In this document: piece by piece, positions 16,186 through 24,947 of the stretch
Layout: each line of letters starts with the position of its first letter
Position numbering within the stretch: the stretch's first letter is position 1
NCBI RefSeq assembly: GCF_045635475.1
Contig: NZ_JBJGXI010000048.1
Location: forward strand, 1-41,210
Length of the DNA stretch: 41,210 nucleotides
Source: JBJGXI01 sp045635475
GTDB taxonomy: Bacteria; Bacillota; Bacilli; Bacillales; Amphibacillaceae
Reading direction: 5' to 3'
The notes under the pieces: generated by a model
Databases searched by the model: none
What the model was told of the DNA's origin: nothing
Seen by the model: only the letters and a program-made list of their open reading frames with translations
Program-made: the position numbers and the translations under genes

Positions 16186-16773
16186 ATGGACGGTTTTGAA
16201 CGACGAAAACAAATAAAGAAGAACAGTATCCTAAAAACCGCATTAGATCTATTTATGATGTATGGTGTACAGAAAGTATCCATTGCACAAATTGCTATGG
16301 ATGCAAGTGTCTCTCAGGTTACAATTTACAATTATTTCGAAAGTAAGCACAATTTAGTTCATGAAGTGATTATTTATTATGTAGAAACCGTATGGAGTGA
16401 AATAGAGCAAGTCTTGGACAGCACTGTGGCTTTTCCAGAAAAGATTAAGTTACTTGTTTTTAATAAAAAGCAGTCGGCTGATCAAATAAATGAAGGATTT
16501 TATCATGAATTCATGAAAGATTATGCAGCAGGAAATAGTTATATAGAAGAATTTTACGCAAAAAAAGTTTTTCCGAAACTAATTGCCCTTTTTGATGAAG
16601 GAAGGGAAAAAGGTTACATTGACGCTTCGATTTCGAATGAAGCGATTTTATTTTATATACAAATGTTAAAGGAATCAATGCAAAAAGAAGATGTTTATCA
16701 ACAGATTTTGCCGTATACAGAAGATATAACAAAACTGATATTTTACGGTATTGTTGGTAATAAGGAAAAATAG
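16186..16773 (+). CDS. TetR/AcrR-family repressor of the adjacent exporter
   Basis: A 195-residue regulator. The N-terminal helix-turn-helix VSIAQIAMDASVSQVTIYNYFESKHNL is the family signature. The C-terminal ligand domain (about 75-190) is family-specific. The start is ATG 16186, since GAGGTGA (16174-16180) lies 5 nt upstream; an earlier in-frame GTG overlaps that site. The gene is divergent from the ABC exporter, with two shared-sequence palindromes between them, so it probably represses both until an exporter substrate binds. Confidence 0.85.
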   Translation: MDGFERRKQIKKNSILKTALDLFMMYGVQKVSIAQIAMDASVSQVTIYNYFESKHNLVHEVIIYYVETVWSEIEQVLDSTVAFPEKIKLLVFNKKQSADQINEGFYHEFMKDYAAGNSYIEEFYAKKVFPKLIALFDEGREKGYIDASISNEAILFYIQMLKESMQKEDVYQQILPYTEDITKLIFYGIVGNKEK

Positions 16774-16850
16774 ATCGGCAGTTGAAAATTATTTAAACTG
16801 CCTGCATGATAACGCCCTTCTTGGAAAATCTAAAGCTAGGAGGGATGACG

Positions 16851-17207
16851 ATGACAGAGCAATACTTATCTGTAGAACAATTTAATGAAATGTTACAGCA
16901 ATGGCATGGGAAAAAAATTAAGATTTCCAAAGATGAACTCGATGATCATGATGAAACAATTCTGGAATTAAACTCGATTTCCTACACTAAAAACACGAGA
17001 CGAATCGATGATTATGAACCAATGAACTCCATCGTATTTAATGGTACAGGTAAAATACAAACGGATGATAGTCAACTCCAGCCCTTACCCTCTTCCTATT
17101 ACGAAATCCCACTTGAAGATTCGACGTTATACCAATATGACGAATCACAATTTTCGTTAATTACCGATAGAGGGAATTATACAATTGAGCTTGCCAACGA
17201 AATATAA
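16851..17207 (+). CDS. uncharacterised acidic protein
   Basis: A 118-residue soluble, acidic protein beginning MTEQYLSVEQFNEMLQQWHG, followed by a mostly beta segment (KIKISKDELDDHDETILELN; later NSIVFNGTG and YTIELANEI). It has no membrane segment, cysteine cluster or nucleotide motif. The start is ATG 16851, with AGGAGGG (16838-16844) 6 nt away; the ATG at 16845 touches the ribosome site. It is codirectional with tetR, 77 bp downstream, and may be cotranscribed. Not recognised as a named family. Confidence 0.6.
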   Translation: MTEQYLSVEQFNEMLQQWHGKKIKISKDELDDHDETILELNSISYTKNTRRIDDYEPMNSIVFNGTGKIQTDDSQLQPLPSSYYEIPLEDSTLYQYDESQFSLITDRGNYTIELANEI

Positions 17208-17220
17208 ACTGTTTCACTAA

Positions 17221-17274
17221 AAAAGTGCCAGGACCATTGGATGCTTGTCCAAATTGGTTACGCGGCACTTTTTT
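17221..17274. terminator. terminator-like hairpin
   Basis: AAAAGTGCC (17221-17229) pairs with GGCACTTTT (17264-17272), and T runs flank both strands. It lies between two convergent genes. Confidence 0.65.
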
Positions 17275-17303
17275 CATTTTCATTCTAAACATTTACTCTA
17301 ATT

Positions 17304-17543
17304 CTATACAAGTGGCAAAACTGCTTGCCACCAAACAAACACTGCAAATGCTAATGTCGACAAGGTCACTATTCTACGGATAAGGTTTTTTATGGCTTTT
17401 GGCATCAAAGGCATAAAGAATAAAACAAATCCTGTAATGGTCGTCGTGATGAGTAGAAGTACAATCACAAAAACAACTAAATATAAAATGGCCGTATTCA
17501 TACTATTTACATTATCATTTAACATATTTTGCAGGAACTCCAT
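17304..17543 (-). CDS. small two-helix membrane protein
   Basis: A 79-residue protein with two strong membrane segments, about 18-46 (NTAILYLVVFVIVLLLITTT onward) and 57-77 (TLSTLAFAVFVWWQAVLPLV). A short basic loop IKNLIRRIV joins them, so the loop is probably cytosolic. ATG 17543 follows AAAGGAGTGA at a proper distance, so translation is likely. It stands alone and was not recognised as a named family. Confidence 0.6.
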   Translation of the reverse strand: MEFLQNMLNDNVNSMNTAILYLVVFVIVLLLITTTITGFVLFFMPLMPKAIKNLIRRIVTLSTLAFAVFVWWQAVLPLV

Positions 17544-17762
17544 GCGCTCACTCCTTTACCAAATCTACTTAGAGTTAAAATCGAAACGATGCTTTGCTTT
17601 ATATCTATGAGAAATGTCTATCACTCATTACAAAAAATTCTGTAATTTGGTATAAGATATGAGAAGAGTATATATAAAGAAATATAAGAGGAAAAATCAA
17701 GTGAGAGGATTGGAGGCTAAAAATCTGGTATGATTTTTATTAATTGTAAAAATGAAAGCACA

Positions 17763-18047
17763 CTAATTAGAAGTTTCTAACTTATGAATCGCCATATCAT
17801 GCTTTGATACTTCATTTCGAACATAATCAATTTCTACACTATTATTTCTAGTCTCTTTCAGCAGTTCCTTGTGTCTTTTTGCACTTAATGCTTGCTCTTG
17901 CTCAAACTTTTGTTCTTGCCTATCAAATCGCTGTTCCAACCTATCCATCCGCACTGAAAAGCTATTCATTACTTTATTGGTTTCTGCAACCATTTTAATA
18001 AGTTGTAGCATATGAGCTTCTATTCGGTCTAAACGTTCTTCTATCAT
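17763..18047 (-). CDS. small coiled-coil protein
   Basis: A 94-residue protein that is almost entirely heptad-patterned: EERLDRIEAHMLQLIKMV, RMDRLEQRFDRQEQKFEQEQ and VRNEVSKHDMAIHKLE. The Q/E/R-rich middle suggests a long parallel coiled coil. Such proteins occur widely in Firmicutes with unknown roles. No membrane anchor. The ATG at 18047 has AGAAGGTGAAC upstream. The gap 17544-17762 before the next gene holds no clear gene. Confidence 0.55.
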   Translation of the reverse strand: MIEERLDRIEAHMLQLIKMVAETNKVMNSFSVRMDRLEQRFDRQEQKFEQEQALSAKRHKELLKETRNNSVEIDYVRNEVSKHDMAIHKLETSN

Positions 18048-18208
18048 AAAAGTTCACCTTCTTTCAAATTCTTGTACATCCAATTATACGAGACTTAACT
18101 TCTCTTTACAATTTAAAATTTAGGGAGTGCTTACAGAATTACCAAATCACAAGGAATATCAACCACTTTTTTCCGTTTTCACTAAGATGTCAAAAAGTTA
18201 TTACTTAA

Positions 18209-18226
18209 TTGTGAATTAGTGAACAA
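18209..18226. promoter_or_regulatory. Rex-like box 1
   Basis: TTGTGAATTAGTGAACAA: read on the other strand it is TTGTTCA-N4-TTCACAA, one perfect Rex-type half-site and one with two mismatches. It is repeated near the doxX ribosome site. Confidence 0.35.
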
Positions 18227-18300
18227 AGTTATTTTCGATACTTTCTACACGTGTTAATATACAAATATAGAAAACAAACAAGAATTCTTGAACAATTAAA

Positions 18301-18317
18301 TGTGAAATGTTGAACAA
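18301..18317. promoter_or_regulatory. Rex-like box 2
   Basis: TGTGAAATGTTGAACAA has the same arrangement and the same deviating half as box 1. It ends 9 bp before the ribosome site of the DoxX gene, where a bound protein would block transcription. Confidence 0.35.
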
Positions 18318-18337
18318 TATTAATTAAGGAGTGATTG

Positions 18338-18853
18338 ATGATGTTAGAACTATTAAGAAAAAACAATCTTGTTGCTGGTCTGTTGACTGTTATTCGAGTC
18401 TATCTCGGGTACACATGGCTTACTGGTGGATGGGGGAAAATTACCGGTGGAGGATTTGATGCTAGCGGATTTCTACAAGGGGCAATTGGTAAAGCTACTG
18501 GAGAACACCCTGCTGTGCAAGGCTGGTGGGCAGTATTTTTAGAAAACGTCGCACTTCCTAATGCAGATTTGTTTACGATACTAGTTATGTGGGGTGAATT
18601 GCTCGTTGGAATCGCATTAATACTTGGCTTGTTTACCAACTTTGCGATTCTTATGGGCTTAGCCATGAACTTCGCGTTCGTATTCAGTGGTACAGTCAGC
18701 ACCAATGGACAAATGATTTTGCTTGGTATGTTCATTCTTGTCGCTGGGGCTAATGCAGGTAAGTATGGTTTAGACAGATACACACTGCCCTACCTTAAAG
18801 CACGATTTGCAAAAGTAACTCACAAACAAGTAAAAACACCTGCAGAGGTTTAA
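18338..18853 (+). CDS. DoxX-family membrane protein
   Basis: A four-helix membrane protein of about 171 residues in the DoxX/thiosulfate:quinone oxidoreductase small-subunit family. Landmarks are VIRVYLGYTWLTGGWGKITG, the helix WGELLVGIALILGLFTNFAI and LAMNFAFVFSG. Family members act in quinone-linked sulfur or redox metabolism or in membrane-bound oxidoreductase complexes; no partner subunit lies nearby. AAGGAGTGA (18326-18334) fits ATG 18338, with ATG 18341 also possible. Two Rex-like boxes precede it. Specific function unknown. Confidence 0.8.
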   Translation: MMLELLRKNNLVAGLLTVIRVYLGYTWLTGGWGKITGGGFDASGFLQGAIGKATGEHPAVQGWWAVFLENVALPNADLFTILVMWGELLVGIALILGLFTNFAILMGLAMNFAFVFSGTVSTNGQMILLGMFILVAGANAGKYGLDRYTLPYLKARFAKVTHKQVKTPAEV

Positions 18854-18902
18854 ATTGAAGGCTGTTTTCTAAGAGATTGTTGTTAATGGGCAAAACAGAT
18901 AA

Positions 18903-18988
18903 ACTTCGTCGTAACGTAGTGCTCGTGATTTTCGCTCCAGGCAGTCGCTTTCCGGAGCGGTGCAAGCACTCTCCAAACTACGACGGAT
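18903..18988. repeat. fragment of a common Bacillaceae intergenic repeat
   Basis: Contains GATTTTCGCTCCAGGC and GCTTTCCGGAGCGG, a shortened form of a very frequent Bacillus intergenic sequence, from memory. CGTCGTA and TACGACG frame it as inverted repeats. It lies between doxX and the ger operon; the rest of the 18854-19041 gap is featureless. Confidence 0.5.
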
Positions 18989-19041
18989 ATTATTTCAAAT
19001 ATGACAAAAAAAACAACAGACTCTACGAAAAGAGACAAATT

Positions 19042-19078
19042 GAAAAAGCGTACAGCCAAATCGGTTGTACGCTTTTTC
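19042..19078. terminator. bidirectional terminator
   Basis: GAAAAAGCGTACA (19042-19054) pairs perfectly with TGTACGCTTTTTC (19066-19078). The T run in each arm lets it serve both doxX and the convergent ger operon. Confidence 0.8.
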
Positions 19079-19087
19079 ATAGCAGCA

Positions 19088-20167
19088 TTAGTTACTTGGT
19101 TCTTTTAAGTTCCCTTCATTTTGGATGTCGACTGATACGTTAAACTGATACGATAAATTCGGATAGTATTCGGATCGCCACTTCGATAGATCTGAACTGT
19201 TAATTTTGTTTCGAAAAAATTTTCCTGTCCCTATAATATCTGCCTGCTGTTCTTGAAGCTCCGAGAACATGCTATCAAATCTCACTTTTAGCAATTCCCT
19301 TAATTGCTGCTTAATTAATTTTTCCGAAGTTGTACCTCTCGTTTCAAGAACCATTACTTTAAATTTTAAATTAATGATTAACTCAGGCCTACTATCAATT
19401 AATTTACTTTGATAATCGACCGTATTACCCAATATGACAACACTTGCATCGTCGAGTACCTCTATCTTCCCTTGTGCACTTTCTTCCTTTAATGCATTAA
19501 ATAGCAGCGTTTCATTCGAATCAATAGTTTCCACTACTTTTCCATCTTTCAAGACAGCAGACCCTATTTGCTTTATTAATGTCGTTTCACCAAGTGCAAT
19601 CATTGGAATCACAGTATCTTGTGTATTAGAATGGATACTTTTATAAACCTGCCACACCCTTGTTAACGCAATTTGTGGATCCCAACCAGAATTCTTTTCA
19701 AAGTGATCTATAGGAATTGTTTCTGTTTTTCCTGGATCTTGTTTCATTGTTTGAAAAAAATGATCAATGTCACCTTCAACAATTGTCATTAACGCCTTTG
19801 ACGATACATCTCTTGATCGCATAAAGCCTGATACGAGATCATTTAATCCGCGTTCAGCAATTTTATTATCCACTACTATTACTTTCACGTGAAGTAAATC
19901 AACGCTCGCTTCCATATCCGCACTAATATTATTGACTATCTGATTAACAGTTCTACCTTGTCCTATGACTACTTCTGTGTCAATCTTGCCATTATTAACT
20001 TTTGCGATTTGTAGATAAATTTTATATTCATCATCCTCTGCCGAAATACCTACGGCAACTGGCATGATCCGGTGATTGATATCTTTCGTATCCCAACACC
20101 CACTTAGAAATATTAATATTGACATCAAAAGAAAGGTTTTAAATGTTGATCCTATTCTCTTAGACAT
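19088..20167 (-). CDS. germinant receptor C-type lipoprotein
   Basis: The C subunit of a Ger-type nutrient germinant receptor in the spore inner membrane. The signal peptide ends in LSGC with lipidated Cys24, followed at once by the family motif WDTKDINHR. The middle carries the Ger(x)C pattern (GQGRTVNQIVNNISADMEAS, VIVVDNKIAERGLNDLVSGF). 359 residues is a normal length. Its ATG overlaps the gerB-type gene by 8 bp, indicating coupled translation and assembly with the other two subunits. The germinant is not predictable. Confidence 0.9.
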   Translation of the reverse strand: MSKRIGSTFKTFLLMSILIFLSGCWDTKDINHRIMPVAVGISAEDDEYKIYLQIAKVNNGKIDTEVVIGQGRTVNQIVNNISADMEASVDLLHVKVIVVDNKIAERGLNDLVSGFMRSRDVSSKALMTIVEGDIDHFFQTMKQDPGKTETIPIDHFEKNSGWDPQIALTRVWQVYKSIHSNTQDTVIPMIALGETTLIKQIGSAVLKDGKVVETIDSNETLLFNALKEESAQGKIEVLDDASVVILGNTVDYQSKLIDSRPELIINLKFKVMVLETRGTTSEKLIKQQLRELLKVRFDSMFSELQEQQADIIGTGKFFRNKINSSDLSKWRSEYYPNLSYQFNVSVDIQNEGNLKEPSN

Positions 20168-21221
20168 TTTTCTTCCTCATTCCAATCCAAATAATAGATA
20201 TTGGTACAGTAAACAGCACATACAACCTTAAAACCGTATTCCATTCAAAGAGCTTATCTACATCACTCCAGTTAGGAATAAACAAACAGGTTATAAAAAT
20301 TAAAATTGATATGAATATGATTATAAAGGCAGGCTTCCATGTTGGAAGAAAGTAATGAACTATTCTTGCAGATTTCCACAAAACCAGGGAGATAAATAAC
20401 ATAATAAATATGATCATACTTAGCATGAAAAATATCGTCATCCGATCAAACATAAACCAAGTTATATTAATCGCATCAATGGCCATGACAAATGGAAACA
20501 GAAAATTAGATGCCGTTGATGATCCGAATGTTAGAATTGGTATATAAACGGATAGAAAAAAACAAGGCACAATAGCCGCAATTGCTATTATCACTTTGCT
20601 TCTTTGAAAGGAAAAATATGGAGGGATAAATCCAAGAAATAAAAAACCACCACCAATTGCAAAAAAGCTCTTCAAATAGGAGGATTTTGTAAGAAATGAA
20701 AAATCGTTCACAGTTGCTGGATAAAAATTGTACCAATCAACATTTTGAAAAGAGATTATTAACACAAATAACACTAAAGGAAAAAACAAGAAAGTGGTCA
20801 AGTAACCTGTTCTAAATATAGCTTCTACACCTTGTACTGCCAGATAGCAAGAGGAAAATAGCAATAAGAGCATCACCGACCAAAGAGGCGTTTTTGATAA
20901 GAATACGATAATTATGATTTCCGCATAAGCTCGTACGGATATTATAATAGCCATAACAAAATAAAAGAAGATCGGTATTAAAAATAAGATAACAACCATT
21001 TTTCCTGTATTAGCATAGATAGATATGATATCTTTACCGGGGAAATAACTTAGCCCTTTCATAAACACAATTACTATCAAAAAGTGAACGATTACACCTA
21101 CGCTAATCGGTATCCAGTGACCATAGACTGTGCTTTCCATAATATCAGCTGGATATAAGAAAAAGATTAGACCTATATGGACTAGCATGTACATAGAAAT
21201 GACTTGCAAACTCTTATCCAC
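20160..21221 (-). CDS. germinant receptor B-type permease
   Basis: The B subunit of the receptor, an APC-type membrane protein with about 10 helices (353 residues). It resembles GerAB/GerKB: LFLIPIFFYFVMAIIISVRA and the helix VDWYNFYPATVND are family landmarks. In known receptors this subunit helps bind the germinant. The start is GTG 21221, with AAAGGAG upstream, lying within the end of the A gene (8-bp overlap). Specificity cannot be read from the sequence. Confidence 0.9.
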   Translation of the reverse strand: MDKSLQVISMYMLVHIGLIFFLYPADIMESTVYGHWIPISVGVIVHFLIVIVFMKGLSYFPGKDIISIYANTGKMVVILFLIPIFFYFVMAIIISVRAYAEIIIIVFLSKTPLWSVMLLLLFSSCYLAVQGVEAIFRTGYLTTFLFFPLVLFVLIISFQNVDWYNFYPATVNDFSFLTKSSYLKSFFAIGGGFLFLGFIPPYFSFQRSKVIIAIAAIVPCFFLSVYIPILTFGSSTASNFLFPFVMAIDAINITWFMFDRMTIFFMLSMIIFIMLFISLVLWKSARIVHYFLPTWKPAFIIIFISILIFITCLFIPNWSDVDKLFEWNTVLRLYVLFTVPISIIWIGMRKKNV

Positions 21222-22548
21222 TTTTTATATCTCCTTTGCTCGTATTGAAATTCAAATAAGGCACGCCAAAAGTATTTATACTAGCTAAATAGGAAGATAC
21301 GAGAAATACACCTACCAATATTCCCATCACACCAAAGATCGAGGCTAATATTAAAATCAAATATTTAAACAAACGAATAGCTATCGAATTTTGAATACCA
21401 ACAATAGTTGAATTTGCTATTGTGACAGCCGCTAATATAATAATCAGTAAATTACTTACTAACATCGCTTGGACAACTGCTTGTCCTAAAATAATTCCAC
21501 CAACCATCGTAATTGTTGGTCCAATACTTTTCGGAAGTCGTACACTAGCTTCAAGAATAAGTTCTAAAATTAGTAGCATAAACATGATTTCTATTAATGC
21601 AGGATATGGAACGCCTTCACGACTTTGGGCAACTGATAGTGCAAGTTCAATCCGTAACACTTCAGGATTAACAGAAACCAAAGCAACATATAGGCCGGGT
21701 AGAATAAGCGTTATTAAAAACCCAATAAAACGTAACGTCCGTAAGGAAACCATCAATGGAAAAGTGAAATTACGGTCACTTTCCAGACTAAACATATCCC
21801 AAATCACACTTGGGATCACAAGTGCATACGGCGTCCTATCCATGAACAAGATGATTCTTCCTTTTAATAAAGCTATACTTGCTTCTTGTGGTACTGCTGT
21901 TGTGTTAATTTGTGACATCACATTTCGAGAAGATAAGCCTAGCATTTTAATCATATCTTGAATATTGTAAAGCTCTTTATCACTATTTTGTTCTATATGT
22001 TGAATCACTTTTTTAATAAGTTCTCCATTCGCGCCATTATTATAATAAAGAAGCGATATACTTCGCTTATTGTCCTTACCGATAGAAAAATGTATTGTTT
22101 TCAACTTCTCAGATACAATCTCTTTTCTAATTAATCCAATATTAATATTGCTATCCTCGTTAAAAGCGTTTAACGGGCCTTGTAAAACACTCTCGTCCAC
22201 GGGAGCCTCAATAGATCGATTAAGCTTTTGTTCAATTGGATTCACGACAATCGCATAATTAGCTTCATTTTCTAAGCAAATAATTAGCTTTCCTTGTAAG
22301 ATTGCTGTTTGAATATCTTCTATCTCTGTTTTAGTTTCACCGATATATTTTAATACACTATGAATATCAGTTTTTACACCCTCTGCATTACGAAGTTGCT
22401 CCTTTATACTATCTAACGTTCTTGGTAAATTTATTAAGGAGTTAATGCCAATAAAAGTTATATTCTCATGATTGAATTTGTGATCAATCTTAAAAAAATC
22501 ATTATCATCAGTAAAATACTGGTTGATTTGCGCCAAAATAGAATACAT
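21214..22548 (-). CDS. germinant receptor A-type subunit
   Basis: The A subunit of the receptor. The N-terminal soluble domain (about 1-240) contains DGKNKRSISLLYY-like and LLKGRIILFMDRTPYALVIP segments; a membrane domain with about five helices follows, with VSVNPEVLRIELALSVAQSR and PYPALIEIMFMLLILELI as family hallmarks. It has 444 residues, somewhat shorter than most GerAA proteins (about 480), with the loss at the N-terminus. It is first in the ABC operon, expected to be made in the forespore. No sporulation promoter was confidently seen upstream (22549-22640). Confidence 0.9.
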   Translation of the reverse strand: MYSILAQINQYFTDDNDFFKIDHKFNHENITFIGINSLINLPRTLDSIKEQLRNAEGVKTDIHSVLKYIGETKTEIEDIQTAILQGKLIICLENEANYAIVVNPIEQKLNRSIEAPVDESVLQGPLNAFNEDSNINIGLIRKEIVSEKLKTIHFSIGKDNKRSISLLYYNNGANGELIKKVIQHIEQNSDKELYNIQDMIKMLGLSSRNVMSQINTTAVPQEASIALLKGRIILFMDRTPYALVIPSVIWDMFSLESDRNFTFPLMVSLRTLRFIGFLITLILPGLYVALVSVNPEVLRIELALSVAQSREGVPYPALIEIMFMLLILELILEASVRLPKSIGPTITMVGGIILGQAVVQAMLVSNLLIIILAAVTIANSTIVGIQNSIAIRLFKYLILILASIFGVMGILVGVFLVSSYLASINTFGVPYLNFNTSKGDIKSG

Positions 22549-22864
22549 AGCCTCTGCTTATCCTTTCATTGGTGAATTCCTTCATGTATTGTTCCCGAGA
22601 TCTATATATCTAATACAGTATGCTTAGCAATGAGAGGGGAGCCGATCAAGTAATACTGGTAAAGTGCTCACGAAGATATATTTTGGACAGACACGGATGA
22701 TTAGCGTTTTGGTTTATAACATTGGGATTTACTGAAAGGAGGTAGGTGCAGTAGCTATCTTGGCAAGCCTTGACAATAAAGCTAATCACAAAGAAATGTG
22801 TAGTTTAGTCAGAGAAAAGTATCATTCACATGATCTACTAACCTTCCCCTGACGCTTTGCTTCA

Positions 22865-24538
22865 TCACACTTCAATAATAATAGGTAATACCATCGGTTT
22901 TTTCTTCGTTTCTCTAAATACATACTGTCCAACTGATTTTCTAATATTTTGCTTAATTGCTTTCCATTGATTTCGATTTTCCTTCTCAACATCATGACAT
23001 GCTTTTTTAATCAAACGATTAATCTCTGCCATGAGCTCTTCCGATTCACGCATGTATACAAATCCACGCGAAATGGTGTCAGGCTCTGAAATCAACTTTT
23101 TCTCAGATCTGCTCATCGTTAACACAGTCACAAGCATGCCATCCTCAGATAGCTGCTTTCTGTCACGCAATACAACTTCACCCACATCATCGATACCAAT
23201 CCCATCAACGTATGTATTCCCAGCCTGTACACTTCTTGTTTGTCTGGCAATACCGTTCTCGATATCAACAACATTTCCATTGTTCATAATGAATGTATTT
23301 TCCTTCGCCACACCAACGGATTCTGCTAACATCTGATGATGGTGCAGCATTCTTAATTCACCATGGATTGGAATAAAATATGTTGGCGCCATTAAGGTGA
23401 GCATCAGCTTTAAGTCTTCTTGATAACCGTGCCCTGATACGTGCATACCAGTCGCACTTCCTGAACCATAAATCACTTTAGCACCAATCGAATATAGATT
23501 ATCTACGATCGTTGTAACATTCGTTTCGTTACCTGGTATGGGACCAGCCGCAAGAATAACGGTGTCTTCTGGTAAAATTTCTGCACCGCGAAAGTTATTG
23601 GTTGATAATCGTGAAAGTGCAGCCAATGGCTCACCTTGACTACCCGTACAGATTATTGCAACCTTTGCTGGGTCCATATCCATAATTTCCTCTTTATCGA
23701 TTAACATGCCTTCTGGAACGTCTAGATATCCCCTTTTCATCGCAACATCAACGACATTTTCCATACTTCTACCAAGCAAGGCAAGCTTCCTGCCAGTTTT
23801 TTTGCAGGCTTCAACAACCTGTTGGACGCGATTAACGTTGGAAGCAAACGTCGAAACTATAACTTTGCGTTCCGCTTTTCGGAAAGCTTCCTCTACATGT
23901 TCACCGACAATTCGTTCTGAAGGAGTAAATCCTGGCCGTTCAGCGTTAGTACTCTCTGACAATAATAAGAGCACTCCTTGTCTTCCGATCTCGGCCATTT
24001 TATGAATATCGGAGTGTTCGTTATTGGCAGGAGTTAAATCAAATTTAAAATCTCCTGTATGTACAATATTACCTTCTGGCGTGCGGAAGACGATGCCTAG
24101 ACAGTCGGGAATACTATGATTTACTTTGAAAAAGTTGACACGAATGTCACGGAAATCAAGTTCAGAATCAGAATTAATTTCTACTAACTCCGTTTCTCGT
24201 AATATTCGATGTTCTTTTAATTTCAACTCAATGAGACCAAGTGTAAATCTTGTTGCATAGACAGGTACATTCATTTTCTTTAAGAAAAATGGAATCCCAC
24301 CAATATGATCTTCATGTCCGTGTGTCACAATTAAAGCACTTATTTTATCTTTGTTTTCTTGTAAGTAAGTTACGTCTGCAATGATTAAATCGATTCCCAA
24401 TAAACTCTCGTCAGGAAACTTATTACCACAATCGATGACAATAATATCATCACCATATTCAATGGCGTACATATTTTTTCCAACCTCATGTAAGCCACCT
24501 AAAGCGAATATCGATAATGGTTGTTTTCTTGTGCTCAA
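22865..24538 (-). CDS. ribonuclease J
   Basis: A metallo-beta-lactamase/beta-CASP nuclease that processes and degrades RNA, with 5'-exonuclease and endonuclease activity in the family. The Zn motif HGHEDHIGG (about 73-81) is intact, as are HSIPDCLGI, HTGDFKFD and the beta-CASP segment CTGSQGEPLAALSRL. The C-terminus KKKPMVLPIIIEV is typical. The N-terminus LSIFALGGLHEVGKN fits either paralogue. It is not next to rpoY, the usual neighbour of rnjA, so it may be RnjB or a third paralogue. The start is TTG 24538, with GAGGGGGAT upstream. The 22549-22864 gap beyond its stop holds no accepted gene. Confidence 0.9.
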   Translation of the reverse strand: MSTRKQPLSIFALGGLHEVGKNMYAIEYGDDIIVIDCGNKFPDESLLGIDLIIADVTYLQENKDKISALIVTHGHEDHIGGIPFFLKKMNVPVYATRFTLGLIELKLKEHRILRETELVEINSDSELDFRDIRVNFFKVNHSIPDCLGIVFRTPEGNIVHTGDFKFDLTPANNEHSDIHKMAEIGRQGVLLLLSESTNAERPGFTPSERIVGEHVEEAFRKAERKVIVSTFASNVNRVQQVVEACKKTGRKLALLGRSMENVVDVAMKRGYLDVPEGMLIDKEEIMDMDPAKVAIICTGSQGEPLAALSRLSTNNFRGAEILPEDTVILAAGPIPGNETNVTTIVDNLYSIGAKVIYGSGSATGMHVSGHGYQEDLKLMLTLMAPTYFIPIHGELRMLHHHQMLAESVGVAKENTFIMNNGNVVDIENGIARQTRSVQAGNTYVDGIGIDDVGEVVLRDRKQLSEDGMLVTVLTMSRSEKKLISEPDTISRGFVYMRESEELMAEINRLIKKACHDVEKENRNQWKAIKQNIRKSVGQYVFRETKKKPMVLPIIIEV

Positions 24539-24598
24539 AGATATATCCCCCTCTATTGACTAATGGGCTTATTATGCACCAATTGGGGGTTGGTTATG

Positions 24599-24796
24599 CT
24601 ACGAATTTATGACCTGCTGGACTCTACCAACTTGCCCATCTTCTAACCTCACTTTAATTCCATGGGGATGGGAAGGAGACTTAGTTAAAATATCTTTGAC
24701 TATTCCTCTCGTTAGCTTGCCAGAACGTTGATCCTTCTTTAACACGATATCTACAGTAATTCCTGTTTTTATATTGTTACGATTTTTACCATCCAT
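24599..24796 (-). CDS. ywbE: YwbE-family protein
   Basis: A 65-residue protein matching remembered B. subtilis YwbE through MDGKNRNNIKTG, DQRSGKLTRGIVKDILT, SPSHPHGIKVRLEDG and VGRVQQV. It forms a small beta-rich KOW-like domain; function is unknown, though an RNA or nucleic-acid role is plausible. The start is ATG 24796, because AAAGGAAG is at the proper distance; a longer frame to 24814 would put that site inside the gene. It lies 60 bp upstream of the RNase J gene on the same strand. Confidence 0.9.
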   Translation of the reverse strand: MDGKNRNNIKTGITVDIVLKKDQRSGKLTRGIVKDILTKSPSHPHGIKVRLEDGQVGRVQQVINS

Positions 24797-24947
24797 GATT
24801 AACTTCCTTTCCAAAATCAGTTCACTCTATTTATTGTATACATTTTCACTTTTATGCACCAGACTAGTGCTATCTATCTTGATAATAACACTAGTCAATC
24901 ACATCTGGAAAAACCTACATAAGCTCATTTGTACTGCTTTTACGATT

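Noticed and set aside
17696..17760. Short frames with ribosome-like AGGAGG or AGAGG before the coiled-coil gene
   Set aside because: They code for only 10-16 residues and overlap each other without a terminator or conserved look.
22731..22852. Strong AAAGGAGGT ribosome-like sequence followed by a 30-codon frame from TTG 22760
   Set aside because: The start is about 18 nt from the ribosome site, the GTG at the right distance meets a stop after one codon, and no family pattern was seen. Possibly a gene remnant.
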